Assembly (NCBI GenBank): GCA_964545315.1
Contig: CAZJGI010000002.1
Coordinates: forward strand, 55,631-119,630
Direction: 5' to 3'
Origin: JAAYJR01 sp964545315
GTDB taxonomy: Bacteria; Bacteroidota; Bacteroidia; Bacteroidales; Prolixibacteraceae
Length of the DNA stretch: 64,000 nt
This document shows, piece by piece, positions 35,138-43,289 of the stretch (the first letter of the stretch is position 1; each line of letters begins with the position of its first letter). The notes below the pieces were generated by a model. That model searched no databases. It was not told the DNA's origin and saw nothing but the letters and a program-made list of their open reading frames with translations. A program made the translations under genes and the position numbers.

Positions 35138-35217
35138 ATGAATTATTAATATCTTCTTTATATTTTGTTAACACAATTAAAATCAACATAACATCAGGAA
35201 AAATTTATCAATAAAAT

Positions 35218-35247
35218 TTGGCTTATAACAAAAATGAAGTATTTTTG
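35218..35247 (+). promoter_or_regulatory. Promoter of tRNA-Glu (and possibly rpsT)
   Basis: TTG (35218-35220) and TATTTTTG (35240-35247) with 19 nt between fit the Bacteroidota -33/-7 promoter exactly, 27 nt before the tRNA. Confidence 0.65.
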
Positions 35248-35274
35248 CAATCCCATTTTCAGGGAAAAGAGGAT

Positions 35275-35346
35275 GGCCCGTTCGTCTAGGGGTTAGGACG
35301 CCAGGTTTTCATCCTGGTAGCAGGGGTTCGATTCCCCTACGGGCTA
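35275..35346 (+). tRNA. tRNA-Glu (anticodon TTC)
   Basis: The 72-nt sequence folds into a full cloverleaf: acceptor arms GGCCCGT and ACGGGCT (first pair G-T), anticodon stem CCAGG/CCTGG with loop TTTTCAT giving anticodon TTC, and T arm AGGGG/CCCCT around TTCGATT. The discriminator base is A, and the terminal CCA is not encoded. rpsT starts 27 nt downstream. Confidence 0.97.
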
Positions 35347-35373
35347 CAAATTAATTATTATAATAAAATAAAA

Positions 35374-35625
35374 ATGGCAAATAATAAGTCAGCTTTAAAA
35401 AGGATCAGGCAAAATGATAAAAGACGCGTGCATAATAAGTATTATGCAAAAATGACAAGAAATGCAATTAAAAAGTTGCGTAACGAAACAGATAAGGAAG
35501 AAGCTGCGAATCGATTGTCTGGTGTTATATCTATGATTGACAAACTTGCCAAAAAGAATGTCATCCATAAGAATAAGGCTTCAAACCTTAAGTCTAAACT
35601 TACTCTCAAGGTAAACAATTTATAA
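35374..35625 (+). CDS. rpsT: 30S ribosomal protein bS20
   Basis: An 83-residue, strongly basic three-helix protein of the small subunit. The start MANNKSALKRIRQNDKRR and the K-x-A-S-N-L-K-S-K-L end are family hallmarks. It is followed by a canonical intrinsic terminator, and lies directly after tRNA-Glu, so the two may be co-transcribed. Confidence 0.97.
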   Translation: MANNKSALKRIRQNDKRRVHNKYYAKMTRNAIKKLRNETDKEEAANRLSGVISMIDKLAKKNVIHKNKASNLKSKLTLKVNNL

Positions 35626-35647
35626 GATTTTTTCGTGATATAGCAAG

Positions 35648-35678
35648 GCCTCACTGTGATAACGGTGAGGCTTTTTTT
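35648..35678 (+). terminator. Intrinsic terminator after rpsT
   Basis: The stem GCCTCAC (35648-35654) pairs with GTGAGGC (35665-35671) and extends by further pairs toward the loop; a run of seven T or more follows. It lies 23 nt after the rpsT stop. Confidence 0.9.
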
Positions 35679-35718
35679 ATGAAAAAAAATTTGTATTTTT
35701 ATGCAAACTCCTAATATC

Positions 35719-36417
35719 ATGAATGAATACACTAAATTAAATTTGAAACAATGGGCTGTGGAAGACCGACCCCGCGAGAAATTAATTTCTCAGGGGCCAA
35801 GGGCCCTGTCTGATGCCGAACTGATTGCAATACTTATTGGATCGGGTAACCTGAATGAAACTGCAGTCGAACTGGGAAGAAGAATTCTCAATTCGGTTAA
35901 AAATGATTTTAACGAACTGGGAAGAAAAGATTTGAATTTTCTTATGTCTTTTAATGGAATTGGACAGGCTAAGGCTGTCACAATTATGGCTGCTCTTGAA
36001 CTGGGCAAAAGGCGAAAAGATTCAGAAGTATTCAGTAAAAAGAAAATTACTTGTAGCCGGGATGCTGCTGACTTCTTTATGCCCCTGCTGGAAGACCTTA
36101 ACCATGAGGAATTCTGGATTCTGCTTCTGGACAGGGGGAACAAGATTCTAGACCATTTCAGAATTAGCCAGGGGGGTATTTCCGGTACAGTTATCGACGT
36201 CAGGATAATCTTAAAACCAGCCCTTGAAAAACTGGCATCTTCAATTATTTTGTGCCATAACCACCCCTCAGGAACAATGGAAGCTTCAGATGCAGATTTG
36301 AAAATTACCCGTAAAATGATGAATGCCGCGCGATTGATGGATATTTCAGTGCTCGACCATATCATTATCGGACAAAACTGCTATCTTAGTATGGCCGATG
36401 AAGGAATTTTACAATAA
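35719..36417 (+). CDS. radC: RadC-family JAB-domain protein
   Basis: A 232-residue protein with an N-terminal helix-hairpin-helix-like region (LMSFNGIGQAKAVTIMAALELGKR) and a JAB1/MPN metalloprotease-like domain with the metal motif HNHPSG followed by ASDAD, as in RadC/YeeS proteins. The old name suggests DNA repair, but that role has been withdrawn for E. coli RadC and the function is unknown. ATG 35719 is preferred over 35701, because family members start near KQWAVEDRPREKL. Confidence 0.9.
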   Translation: MNEYTKLNLKQWAVEDRPREKLISQGPRALSDAELIAILIGSGNLNETAVELGRRILNSVKNDFNELGRKDLNFLMSFNGIGQAKAVTIMAALELGKRRKDSEVFSKKKITCSRDAADFFMPLLEDLNHEEFWILLLDRGNKILDHFRISQGGISGTVIDVRIILKPALEKLASSIILCHNHPSGTMEASDADLKITRKMMNAARLMDISVLDHIIIGQNCYLSMADEGILQ

Positions 36418-36432
36418 TAACCTTTAGCTAAT

Positions 36433-37755
36433 ATGATTTTGTTTTATTCAGACCGTTTGAACAGACGTATAGAATATATTGCAAGGTTAATTTTTACTGA
36501 TATATTAAAGACCGATATCAGGTTTACTGATCAAATTGGTGAGTTTTTTGATTGCGATAGTCCTAAAATTAACTATTCCCCGGAAAGATTCAGTAATGAG
36601 TTATTTATTAAACCAAACCGTTTCCTTTTTTATAAGTCTCTGATTAAACCTGTTATTAATCCTGTTTGGTATAACGGGGAGAAATATTTTTTTGAAAGCT
36701 CTGAAGAATCAGATATCCCCTTCGATCCATTTGCAGCATCGTTTTATCTTGTAACCCGGTATGAAGAGTACCTTGAATCCGGTTCAGACAGATTCAATCG
36801 CTATCCGGCTGATAAAAGCATATTGTCAGTCTATGATTTATTAAAAAAACCGGTAGTTAATATTTGGGCCCGTATAGTGGCAGGGAAACTGAAAGAAAAA
36901 TTTCCGGAGTTTGATTTTCCAAAGCCCAAATTCAAATATATCTCAACAATAGATATCGATAATGCCTGGAGTTATGCCCATAAAGGATTCTTTCGGGCTT
37001 CAGGCGCCCTTTTAAGGTCATTGTTACACTTCAATTTTTTTGAATTTTTTGAAAGAATGTTGGTCTATGGCCGGATCATAAGAGATCCTTTCTTTACTTA
37101 CCCTTTTTTAGATGAGGTTTTTGATGGAAATGAGGAGAATGTAATATTTTTTTTCCCGGTTGGGGATTACAGCAAATATGATAAGAATATTTCATGGAAA
37201 AACAAATATTTGCAAAAACTGATGCGGCAAACGGCAAAGAAATATAGTGTTGGCATTCATCCCTCATTTGTATCTGAGGATGCTTCAGGGAAAGGCGTCC
37301 TCGCGGTAGAAATTTCAAGATTTAGTAAAATTATCGGGAAAAAACCGGAAAAAAGCAGGCAGCATTTTATTCGCCTGACATTACCAAACACCTATCTCAG
37401 GCTTATCGTTAATGATGTCAGGGAGGACTATACAATGGGCTATGCTTCTCATATCGGTTTCAGGGCTGGAATTTGCACCCCTTATTATTTTTATGACCTG
37501 AATGAAGACCATGAAACATCTTTTAAAGTATTTCCCTTTCAGATAATGGATGTTACATTACGCTTCTATTTGAATATGGAACCACAAAAGGCAACAGAGG
37601 AGATAGGTAAGCTTATGCAGGAGGTTAAAAATGCCGGTGGTACATTTATCAGTATCTGGCATAATGAATCTCTTACTGACCGGGGCAAATGGAAAGGATA
37701 TAAGGAAGTTTTTTATAATATGAATAAAACTGGTTTTGAATGGGCTAATGAATAG
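36433..37755 (+). CDS. Polysaccharide-deacetylase-like protein (DUF7033 type)
   Basis: A 440-residue protein without signal peptide. The centre holds a deacetylase-like first strand with the metal aspartate pair STIDIDNAW near residues 174-182, a histidine string SVGIHPSF near 276-283, and a late IWHNES motif near 412-417, the three places where NodB-fold enzymes keep their Asp, His and final His. The N-terminal 130 residues are a separate domain seen mainly in Bacteroidota. Activity is inferred. It overlaps the following acyltransferase gene by 8 nt, and radC lies 15 nt upstream. Confidence 0.7.
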   Translation: MILFYSDRLNRRIEYIARLIFTDILKTDIRFTDQIGEFFDCDSPKINYSPERFSNELFIKPNRFLFYKSLIKPVINPVWYNGEKYFFESSEESDIPFDPFAASFYLVTRYEEYLESGSDRFNRYPADKSILSVYDLLKKPVVNIWARIVAGKLKEKFPEFDFPKPKFKYISTIDIDNAWSYAHKGFFRASGALLRSLLHFNFFEFFERMLVYGRIIRDPFFTYPFLDEVFDGNEENVIFFFPVGDYSKYDKNISWKNKYLQKLMRQTAKKYSVGIHPSFVSEDASGKGVLAVEISRFSKIIGKKPEKSRQHFIRLTLPNTYLRLIVNDVREDYTMGYASHIGFRAGICTPYYFYDLNEDHETSFKVFPFQIMDVTLRFYLNMEPQKATEEIGKLMQEVKNAGGTFISIWHNESLTDRGKWKGYKEVFYNMNKTGFEWANE

Positions 37756-38671
37756 TGTTATGAGCCTGAAATATTTAAAGTATAACGAGATTAATTTCAA
37801 TAAGTGGGATAAGTGTATCTCCGATGCACCCAACAGCCGCATCTATGCATTGTCGCGTTACCTTGATCTTACTTCCGGGAACTGGGATGCACTGGTATGG
37901 GAAGATTATGAATATGTTATGCCATTAACTCTACGTAGTAAGTTTGGAATTAAATATTTATACCAACCTTTATTTTGCCAGCAACTTGGAATATTTCCGG
38001 AACCAGCTTCCAATATTTCAGCATTATTTTATTCAGAGATAATAAAAAGATTCAGGTTTGTCAATATTCAACTCAATGCATCTAATCAACTTCCCAATAT
38101 TTACGGAATTAAAAAGTTTCTTCCTCGTCATAACTTTCTTTTGACTATGACGGATGATTATCCTTTCCTTAAAGAAAGGTTTTCAAAGAATACACTCAGA
38201 AATATCAAAAATGCTGAAAAATCCGGATTGAAATATATTCCCGGTATCCCTTTAAATGAGTATAGTGAGTTTTTAGGGGATAATTTGCCGGTTGGTGTAT
38301 CAAACGAGGAACTGAATAAGTTTATACGGATAGTTGAATTTTATCATAATGAAGGGATTGGAGAATTACCGGCAATTTATTCATCGCAAAACAGATTGTG
38401 TGCTGCCGTATTTTTCTGCCGGTGGAAAAGCCGGGCAATTTACCTGAACCCTGCCTCAAGTAAAGAGGGTAAAAAGTACAGTGCAATGTTTTATTTGCTG
38501 GATAAATTCATAACAGCTAATGCCGGACAAAATATTACTTTAGATTTTGAAGGTTCCATGGTTCCCGGCGTCGCAAGATTTTATCAGGGATTTGGCGCTA
38601 TTCCCGAGTTATACTTTCCTTTGAAAGTTAACAGGCTTCCTGCACCATTACGATGGATCAGGAGATTGTAA
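37748..38671 (+). CDS. GNAT/FemAB-like acyltransferase
   Basis: A 307-residue soluble protein with the FemAB/GNAT arrangement: a divergent N-terminal half and a C-terminal half with FSKNTLRNIKNAEKSGLKYIPG near residues 140-160 in two motif parts, an AAVFFCRWKSRAIYLNPASS strand pair and the end LDFEGSMVPGVARFYQGFGA. Such proteins transfer acyl or aminoacyl groups to sugars or peptides of the cell envelope. ATG 37748 overlaps the end of the deacetylase-like gene; 37760 is an alternative start. Confidence 0.7.
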   Translation: MNSVMSLKYLKYNEINFNKWDKCISDAPNSRIYALSRYLDLTSGNWDALVWEDYEYVMPLTLRSKFGIKYLYQPLFCQQLGIFPEPASNISALFYSEIIKRFRFVNIQLNASNQLPNIYGIKKFLPRHNFLLTMTDDYPFLKERFSKNTLRNIKNAEKSGLKYIPGIPLNEYSEFLGDNLPVGVSNEELNKFIRIVEFYHNEGIGELPAIYSSQNRLCAAVFFCRWKSRAIYLNPASSKEGKKYSAMFYLLDKFITANAGQNITLDFEGSMVPGVARFYQGFGAIPELYFPLKVNRLPAPLRWIRRL

Positions 38672-38677
38672 ACAGTT

Positions 38678-40606
38678 TTATATTTTTTCGATCAACCCGT
38701 ATATAATTGGATTTCCCTCTCTTGTTTGAATCTTAAAATCATCAATATACATATGGTCCCTTCCTTTGTTCCAAATATATATCTTTAACTGAGGATTTGT
38801 GATATTCAGTTCGATATCTGATAGTTTTATCGAATGATGTACTGAAAACCACCTGTTTTTTCTCGTTCCGTTAATATTAAAATCTTCGAAAGAAGAGCTG
38901 CTCCAGTGTATTGACTTATTATTTGATTCAATTGCTGCAACTATTAGTGTTTCCTGAAGTATATCGTTACTATTTACTTTTAATGAAATATCTATGAAGT
39001 TATTTTTGTTTGAAATTATTTCTATCAAATTTGAGGAGTAAGAAGGAGACCACTCTGACAGACTGTCGATGAGGTATGAATAATTACCTGAAAAACTCAA
39101 AGAGTCACAAATATATTTTTCAGACAACGGTGACCAGCTTACAGAAGGTTCAGTTTCAAAATCAAGAATATCCGGGATACTATCTCCTGCCGGTGGGGAA
39201 TCCTTTGAAAAGAGATATGTTGTGCCTCCTGCATAATTTTTTTGTTCAACAATTGACGGGAAATAATCCAGGATAACAGGTACCGTAAGTGGATTATTTG
39301 AAGATATGCAACCCAGGTATAATAAATTGGAATTACTACTTTGACATTCCAAAAAATTTATGAAGCCATTTAATCCGTTAAATGAATCAAACCAGGTAAA
39401 ATCATTGTCAATCTGGTGACTGTTCAGGTAATAGTTTGTTATTTTCCTGTCGGAATCAAAAATTGCAGCAACATTTTTGTCTTTGTTGGAAAGTTTTTTA
39501 AAATCAGTTACAATATGTTCATAAGGAGAATTATAAAACAGGTCATAATGTTTTCTCTCAATAGTTAAAGAATAAATATTGGCTATAAGGATAAAAGTTA
39601 CAAGGATTATATTAATTAGTTGGGATTGTACCCGGATATGGCCAAATAATATAAACAGCAGATATGGAAAGCTGAATATCAGTACTGAGAATTGTAAAAC
39701 TGCCGAGATATATTTTGAATAAAGAAAACCTGTGATCAGAGGTAATGAGAACCATAAAGTAAACAAGATTAACGATTTGATACTGAAATTATTATTTTTT
39801 CTATTAATGATACCAAAAGTGGTTAATGCTATTGCGACTATCAGGGATATTACAGAAAAATTAAATATATAAAAGAGGTAATCGGTAATAAAGGTATTTT
39901 GAGGTTTTCCCAACCAGGCGCCGACTCCCTCCAGTTTTAAGTGGCCAATGAATATTGTAAGATGGGGGATATAAAGCAGAAAGACAATAAATCCTGACAG
40001 AATGTAACCTGTCAGATATTTTTTGTTGATCATAAACAAGCCACTAAGGCCCGCTATAAAAGCAAAGAGTAAACTAAAGTAATGATTATATGCACAAAGT
40101 GAAGCTGATAAAATAAATAGGAAATAGTTTCTAAGTGGTTGATTACCTGTATTGTTAATTATATTAGTTAAGAAGTTAACCATCAACAAAGAGAAGAAAA
40201 GTCCGCTGATGTAAGGCCGGGCTGTCTGGCTGTATATCACTGTATATTGAATACTTGCCATATAAGCAGCAGAAATAAGTCCAACGGTTTGATTATACCA
40301 TTTAACTCCTATGGTATAAATCAGGAAGACAGATAAAATACCCATTATGGTGAATGGAAGTTTCACTATCCACTCATCAAAACCAAATAGTTTAGTCCAG
40401 TACCAAAGAAATACCTGAATTCCCGCAGGATGACCGTCAATCCTTACTCCTTTTTCAATCATTTCTGCGAAGCTTTCGAAATTCAGGCGGAAAATTGCAC
40501 TGAACTCATCGTGGGTAAACGGTATTTCCGGATATTTTATAAACCTAAGTACTGTTGCTGTGACAAGAATGATTCCCAGAGTTATTTTATTGGTTCGTTC
40601 CATCAT
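38678..40606 (-). CDS. Membrane glycosyltransferase, GT39/ArnT-like
   Basis: A 642-residue integral membrane protein with about ten to twelve hydrophobic helices in the first 390 residues and a soluble C-terminal domain of about 250 residues. The first loop has the catalytic-type acidic pair FTHDEFSA and a later DGHPAG motif, as in dolichyl- or undecaprenyl-phosphate sugar transferases of the GT-C fold. It probably adds a sugar to a lipid or protein outside the inner membrane. The start at 40606 lies 7 nt after the trmN6 stop; the frame is open to 40681 but would overlap trmN6. Confidence 0.8.
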   Translation of the reverse strand: MMERTNKITLGIILVTATVLRFIKYPEIPFTHDEFSAIFRLNFESFAEMIEKGVRIDGHPAGIQVFLWYWTKLFGFDEWIVKLPFTIMGILSVFLIYTIGVKWYNQTVGLISAAYMASIQYTVIYSQTARPYISGLFFSLLMVNFLTNIINNTGNQPLRNYFLFILSASLCAYNHYFSLLFAFIAGLSGLFMINKKYLTGYILSGFIVFLLYIPHLTIFIGHLKLEGVGAWLGKPQNTFITDYLFYIFNFSVISLIVAIALTTFGIINRKNNNFSIKSLILFTLWFSLPLITGFLYSKYISAVLQFSVLIFSFPYLLFILFGHIRVQSQLINIILVTFILIANIYSLTIERKHYDLFYNSPYEHIVTDFKKLSNKDKNVAAIFDSDRKITNYYLNSHQIDNDFTWFDSFNGLNGFINFLECQSSNSNLLYLGCISSNNPLTVPVILDYFPSIVEQKNYAGGTTYLFSKDSPPAGDSIPDILDFETEPSVSWSPLSEKYICDSLSFSGNYSYLIDSLSEWSPSYSSNLIEIISNKNNFIDISLKVNSNDILQETLIVAAIESNNKSIHWSSSSFEDFNINGTRKNRWFSVHHSIKLSDIELNITNPQLKIYIWNKGRDHMYIDDFKIQTREGNPIIYGLIEKI

Positions 40607-40613
40607 GGGCAGT

Positions 40614-41330
40614 TTAAAAATTAAGGTAGAATTCTTTTGTAAGACTTTTATACTGCTCTGTAAATCCGGAACCATCATCATTGTGTATAGTCAGGTAAGA
40701 TCGTTCCGGCTCTTTTTTGTTCCTGCTGAATTCCATAAGTAACCGGATAGGTTTTTTAAAATTTTTTGGTTTTACTTCAGTTGCCCTGCAAAGGTATAAA
40801 TTTTTTAACGTGGCGATTTCAATAAACTGTCCTGCTTCTTTAACAGGAAGGATAACGGCCAGTGTTCCATCAGGCCCTAACAGGCTGGCTGACATCCCTG
40901 CCAGGTCATTCAGTGACAGGAGGTCGTTATGTTTGGCAACTGAAAGACCGGGATTTGATGATTTTTTTGAGTTGATGAAGAAGGGTGGGTTACAAATTAT
41001 AAGATCAAAAAGATCATTACTACTTTGTGCAAATTCCTGTAATGAAATGTTATATATTTTAATTCTGTCATTCCATATTGAATTTTTCACATTTGTCCTG
41101 GCCTCCCTTGCTGCATTTTCTTCAATCTCAATTCCGGTAATTTCAGCTTTTGATCTTTGGGCCATAATCATTGCTATGACCCCTGTTCCAGTTCCGATAT
41201 CCAATATTTTTCTGACATTTTTTATGGTTACCCAGGCTCCGAGTAAAACTCCGTCAGTACCTACTTTCATAGGGGATTTTTCCTGTACTACAGTAAATTG
41301 TTTAAACTCAAAATAATTATTTCTTCCCAT
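40614..41330 (-). CDS. trmN6: tRNA1(Val) adenine-37 N6-methyltransferase-like
   Basis: A 238-residue SAM-dependent methyltransferase of the YfiC/TrmN6 type, with FKQFTVVQEKSPMKVGTDGVLLG at the N-terminus in two conserved blocks, the SAM motif ILDIGTGTGVIAMIMAQ and the catalytic NPPF of adenine-N6 enzymes (LIICNPPFF). Substrate assignment is by family. ATG 41330 overlaps the 3' end of the TIGR02757 gene by 14 nt, which supports it over 41375. Confidence 0.9.
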   Translation of the reverse strand: MGRNNYFEFKQFTVVQEKSPMKVGTDGVLLGAWVTIKNVRKILDIGTGTGVIAMIMAQRSKAEITGIEIEENAAREARTNVKNSIWNDRIKIYNISLQEFAQSSNDLFDLIICNPPFFINSKKSSNPGLSVAKHNDLLSLNDLAGMSASLLGPDGTLAVILPVKEAGQFIEIATLKNLYLCRATEVKPKNFKKPIRLLMEFSRNKKEPERSYLTIHNDDGSGFTEQYKSLTKEFYLNF

Positions 41331-42096
41331 CCTGAAATTTTTCAAATGCTCCCATTCCAAAAAGGGCAAAATCATATTTCACCGGATCATCCGGATCGAA
41401 TCTCCTTAACACGTTAGTAACCTCCTCAACAGCTTGCCAGTCATTTTGTTTCCTTTTTAAAATTCCAAGTCCCCTCGATATATTACCGGTATGAACATCC
41501 AGGGGTAACATCAATGCTGAGGAAGGAATTCCTTTCCAAAGTCCGAAGTCAACATTGTTATTGTCATTTCTTACCATCCATCTCAGAAACATGTTCAGCC
41601 TTTTTCCTGATGCACCTTTTTTTACATTTGATATATGTTTCCGGGTTCTTTCCCCTGCAGTCTCAAAGAAGATATTATAAAAATGAATAAGTGTTTCTCT
41701 GATGTTTCCATTATTTTTAAATCCCTCTTCAAAAACAGGTTGAAGTCCTCCGTAATGTAAATATATATTTTTCAGGGATTTTGAAAGATAAATACAGTCA
41801 TCGCCGTTGAAGGTCCGATGGACAAATGATTTTAACATCAGGTAATCGGTATTAGTTGCATTGATCACAAATTCATACGGACTGTTCTCCATAATATTCA
41901 TCAGTCTGCGGGCATTTTTAATAATCGCAGTGCGGTTACCCCACGATATTACTGAGGTATAAAATGCCGATATCTCGATATTCTCTTTTTGTGAGAATAA
42001 TTTGGGTACCTGTATCGGGTCAGTGGCAATGAATTCAGATCTGTTATATTTAATTGCCCTTTCTTCAAGCAATTCTTTGATATCATTATCCTTCAT
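41317..42096 (-). CDS. TIGR02757/DUF2400 family protein
   Basis: A 259-residue soluble helical protein. The family signature is clear: KRLNMFLRWMVRND near residue 170, VDFGLWKGIP, PLDVHTGNISRGLGI and DPDDPVKYDFALFGMGAFE at the end. The family is common in Bacteroidota and some other phyla, and its function is not known to me; the K-x-x-x-M-F-L-R-W and D-x-H pattern is reminiscent of helix-hairpin-helix glycosylases, which is only a resemblance. It overlaps lolD by 11 nt and trmN6 by 14 nt, so the three are translationally linked. Confidence 0.9.
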   Translation of the reverse strand: MKDNDIKELLEERAIKYNRSEFIATDPIQVPKLFSQKENIEISAFYTSVISWGNRTAIIKNARRLMNIMENSPYEFVINATNTDYLMLKSFVHRTFNGDDCIYLSKSLKNIYLHYGGLQPVFEEGFKNNGNIRETLIHFYNIFFETAGERTRKHISNVKKGASGKRLNMFLRWMVRNDNNNVDFGLWKGIPSSALMLPLDVHTGNISRGLGILKRKQNDWQAVEEVTNVLRRFDPDDPVKYDFALFGMGAFEKFQDGKK

Positions 42097-42742
42097 AAAT
42101 TATTCCATCTTTTATATGGATAATTTTATCTGAGCGTTCAGCGAAATGGTCATCATGAGTAACGATAACAAATGTTTGTCCGAAATCGTCCCGCAGTTTG
42201 AATAAGAGATCATGCAGTTCTTCCCTGTTGGCAGAATCAAGGTTTCCGGAAGGTTCATCGGCAAGCACTACAGCCGGATTGTTTATTAATGCCCTGGCAA
42301 CAGCTACGCGTTGTTTTTCACCTCCCGACAATTCGGATGGTTTGTGATTATATCTGTCACTAAGACCAAGATATTCGATAAGTTTTTTTGCTTCTTTCTC
42401 AGCTTTTCTTTTTGATGTGCGTGCAATAAAAGCAGGTATACAAATATTCTCAAGAGCAGTGAATTCCGATAACAAGTGATGAAACTGAAAAACAAAACCT
42501 ATCTTTTTATTTCTGAATCCTGATAATTCAACCTCGTTGAGTGAAGAAATTTTAATATCTCCGTAGTAAACATCTCCGCTATCCGGCGTACTTAAGGTTC
42601 CCAATATTTGAAGCAGGGTAGTTTTCCCTGCTCCGCTGGCACCTACTATTGAATAGATCTTTTTTCCGGGAATTTCGAGGTCAATTCCCTTCAGCACCTG
42701 AAGTGGGCCGAACGATTTTTTGATATTTACCGCCTTGATCAA
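42086..42742 (-). CDS. lolD: Lipoprotein-releasing ABC transporter ATPase LolD-like
   Basis: A 218-residue ABC ATPase of the MacB/LolD group: Walker A GASGAGKTTLL, signature LSGGEKQRVAVARAL, Walker B VVLADEPSGNLD. LolD powers release of lipoproteins from the inner membrane with LolCE; no permease gene is adjacent, so a FtsX- or MacB-type partner is also possible. The only start that fits the family is TTG at 42740-42742, because a stop codon lies in frame upstream. A MITE-like repeat begins 26 nt upstream of it. Confidence 0.88.
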   Translation of the reverse strand: MIKAVNIKKSFGPLQVLKGIDLEIPGKKIYSIVGASGAGKTTLLQILGTLSTPDSGDVYYGDIKISSLNEVELSGFRNKKIGFVFQFHHLLSEFTALENICIPAFIARTSKRKAEKEAKKLIEYLGLSDRYNHKPSELSGGEKQRVAVARALINNPAVVLADEPSGNLDSANREELHDLLFKLRDDFGQTFVIVTHDDHFAERSDKIIHIKDGIIYEG

Positions 42743-42768
42743 ATTTACAGTAGTCAGTTAAAGTGGAA

Positions 42769-42904
42769 ATGAAGCTGTCTGAAAAGTTCAGTTGTAATTA
42801 ATTATGTCATAGTGAGTGTAGTCGAAACTTCTGTATCTCATATTTTTAGATTTTCCGATATCACTCAGAATGGCATTATCAAAGTACTTTTGAGACAGCC
42901 TCAT
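42769..42904. mobile_element. Candidate MITE with imperfect terminal inverted repeats
   Basis: The left end (42769-42787) and right end (42886-42904) are inverted copies matching at 17 of 19 positions, with core GCTGTCT and CAAAAG/GAAAAG. Inside them, 42805-42823 and 42859-42877 form a weaker second inverted pair around GAGTG. The 136-bp unit has no open reading frame of note. It fills most of the 200-bp gap between lolD and tatA. Clear target duplications are not visible. Confidence 0.6.
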
Positions 42905-42942
42905 GTTTTTTTATTAATATTCATAAAGAAGTCAGAATGAAA

Positions 42943-43209
42943 TCAATCTTCCATTGTATCGTAAATATCATTTTTTATTTCATTTGCTTCCTTATTTACA
43001 TCCTTCGATACCTCATCCAAATCCTTTTTGATGTCAGAAGTATGCTCATTGATTTCACGTTTAATCTCGTTGGTTGCTTTTTTAAATTCACGCAACCCTT
43101 TACCTAATGTTTTGGCAATATCCGGAATTGCTTTTGATCCGAAAAAAAGCAGTGCGAGCAACATTACCAAAACCAGTTCTCCCCCGCTGACAAACAAAAT
43201 ATAAGTCAT
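42943..43209 (-). CDS. tatA: Twin-arginine translocase TatA/E-type subunit
   Basis: An 88-residue protein with one N-terminal membrane helix (GGELVLVMLLALLFFGSKAIP) and the following amphipathic helix ending GLREFKKATNEI, the hallmark of TatA. The tail is a highly charged helix with coiled-coil character. It assembles around TatBC to form the pore for folded proteins. ATG 43209 or the adjacent ATG 43212 is the start; the upstream extension to 43242 is not family-like. tatC is some 9 kb away. Confidence 0.92.
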   Translation of the reverse strand: MTYILFVSGGELVLVMLLALLFFGSKAIPDIAKTLGKGLREFKKATNEIKREINEHTSDIKKDLDEVSKDVNKEANEIKNDIYDTMED

Positions 43210-43231
43210 CATTACTAATTGTTTTAACTTA

Positions 43232-43239
43232 CAAATATA
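43232..43239 (-). promoter_or_regulatory. Candidate -7 promoter element of tatA
   Basis: TATATTTG on the minus strand, 22 nt before the ATG at 43209, in the short gap after secDF. Confidence 0.45.
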
Positions 43240-43289
43240 CAAATTGACCTAATCATACAGATAATATCTGATAAAGTTTAGAACTATTT

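Noticed and set aside
35790..36365. Minus-strand open frame of 191 codons
   Set aside because: Antisense shadow of radC, with no family-like motif.
42740..42747. TAAATTTG overlapping the lolD start codon as a promoter
   Set aside because: Its TTTG contains the TTG start codon itself, so transcription would begin inside the gene.
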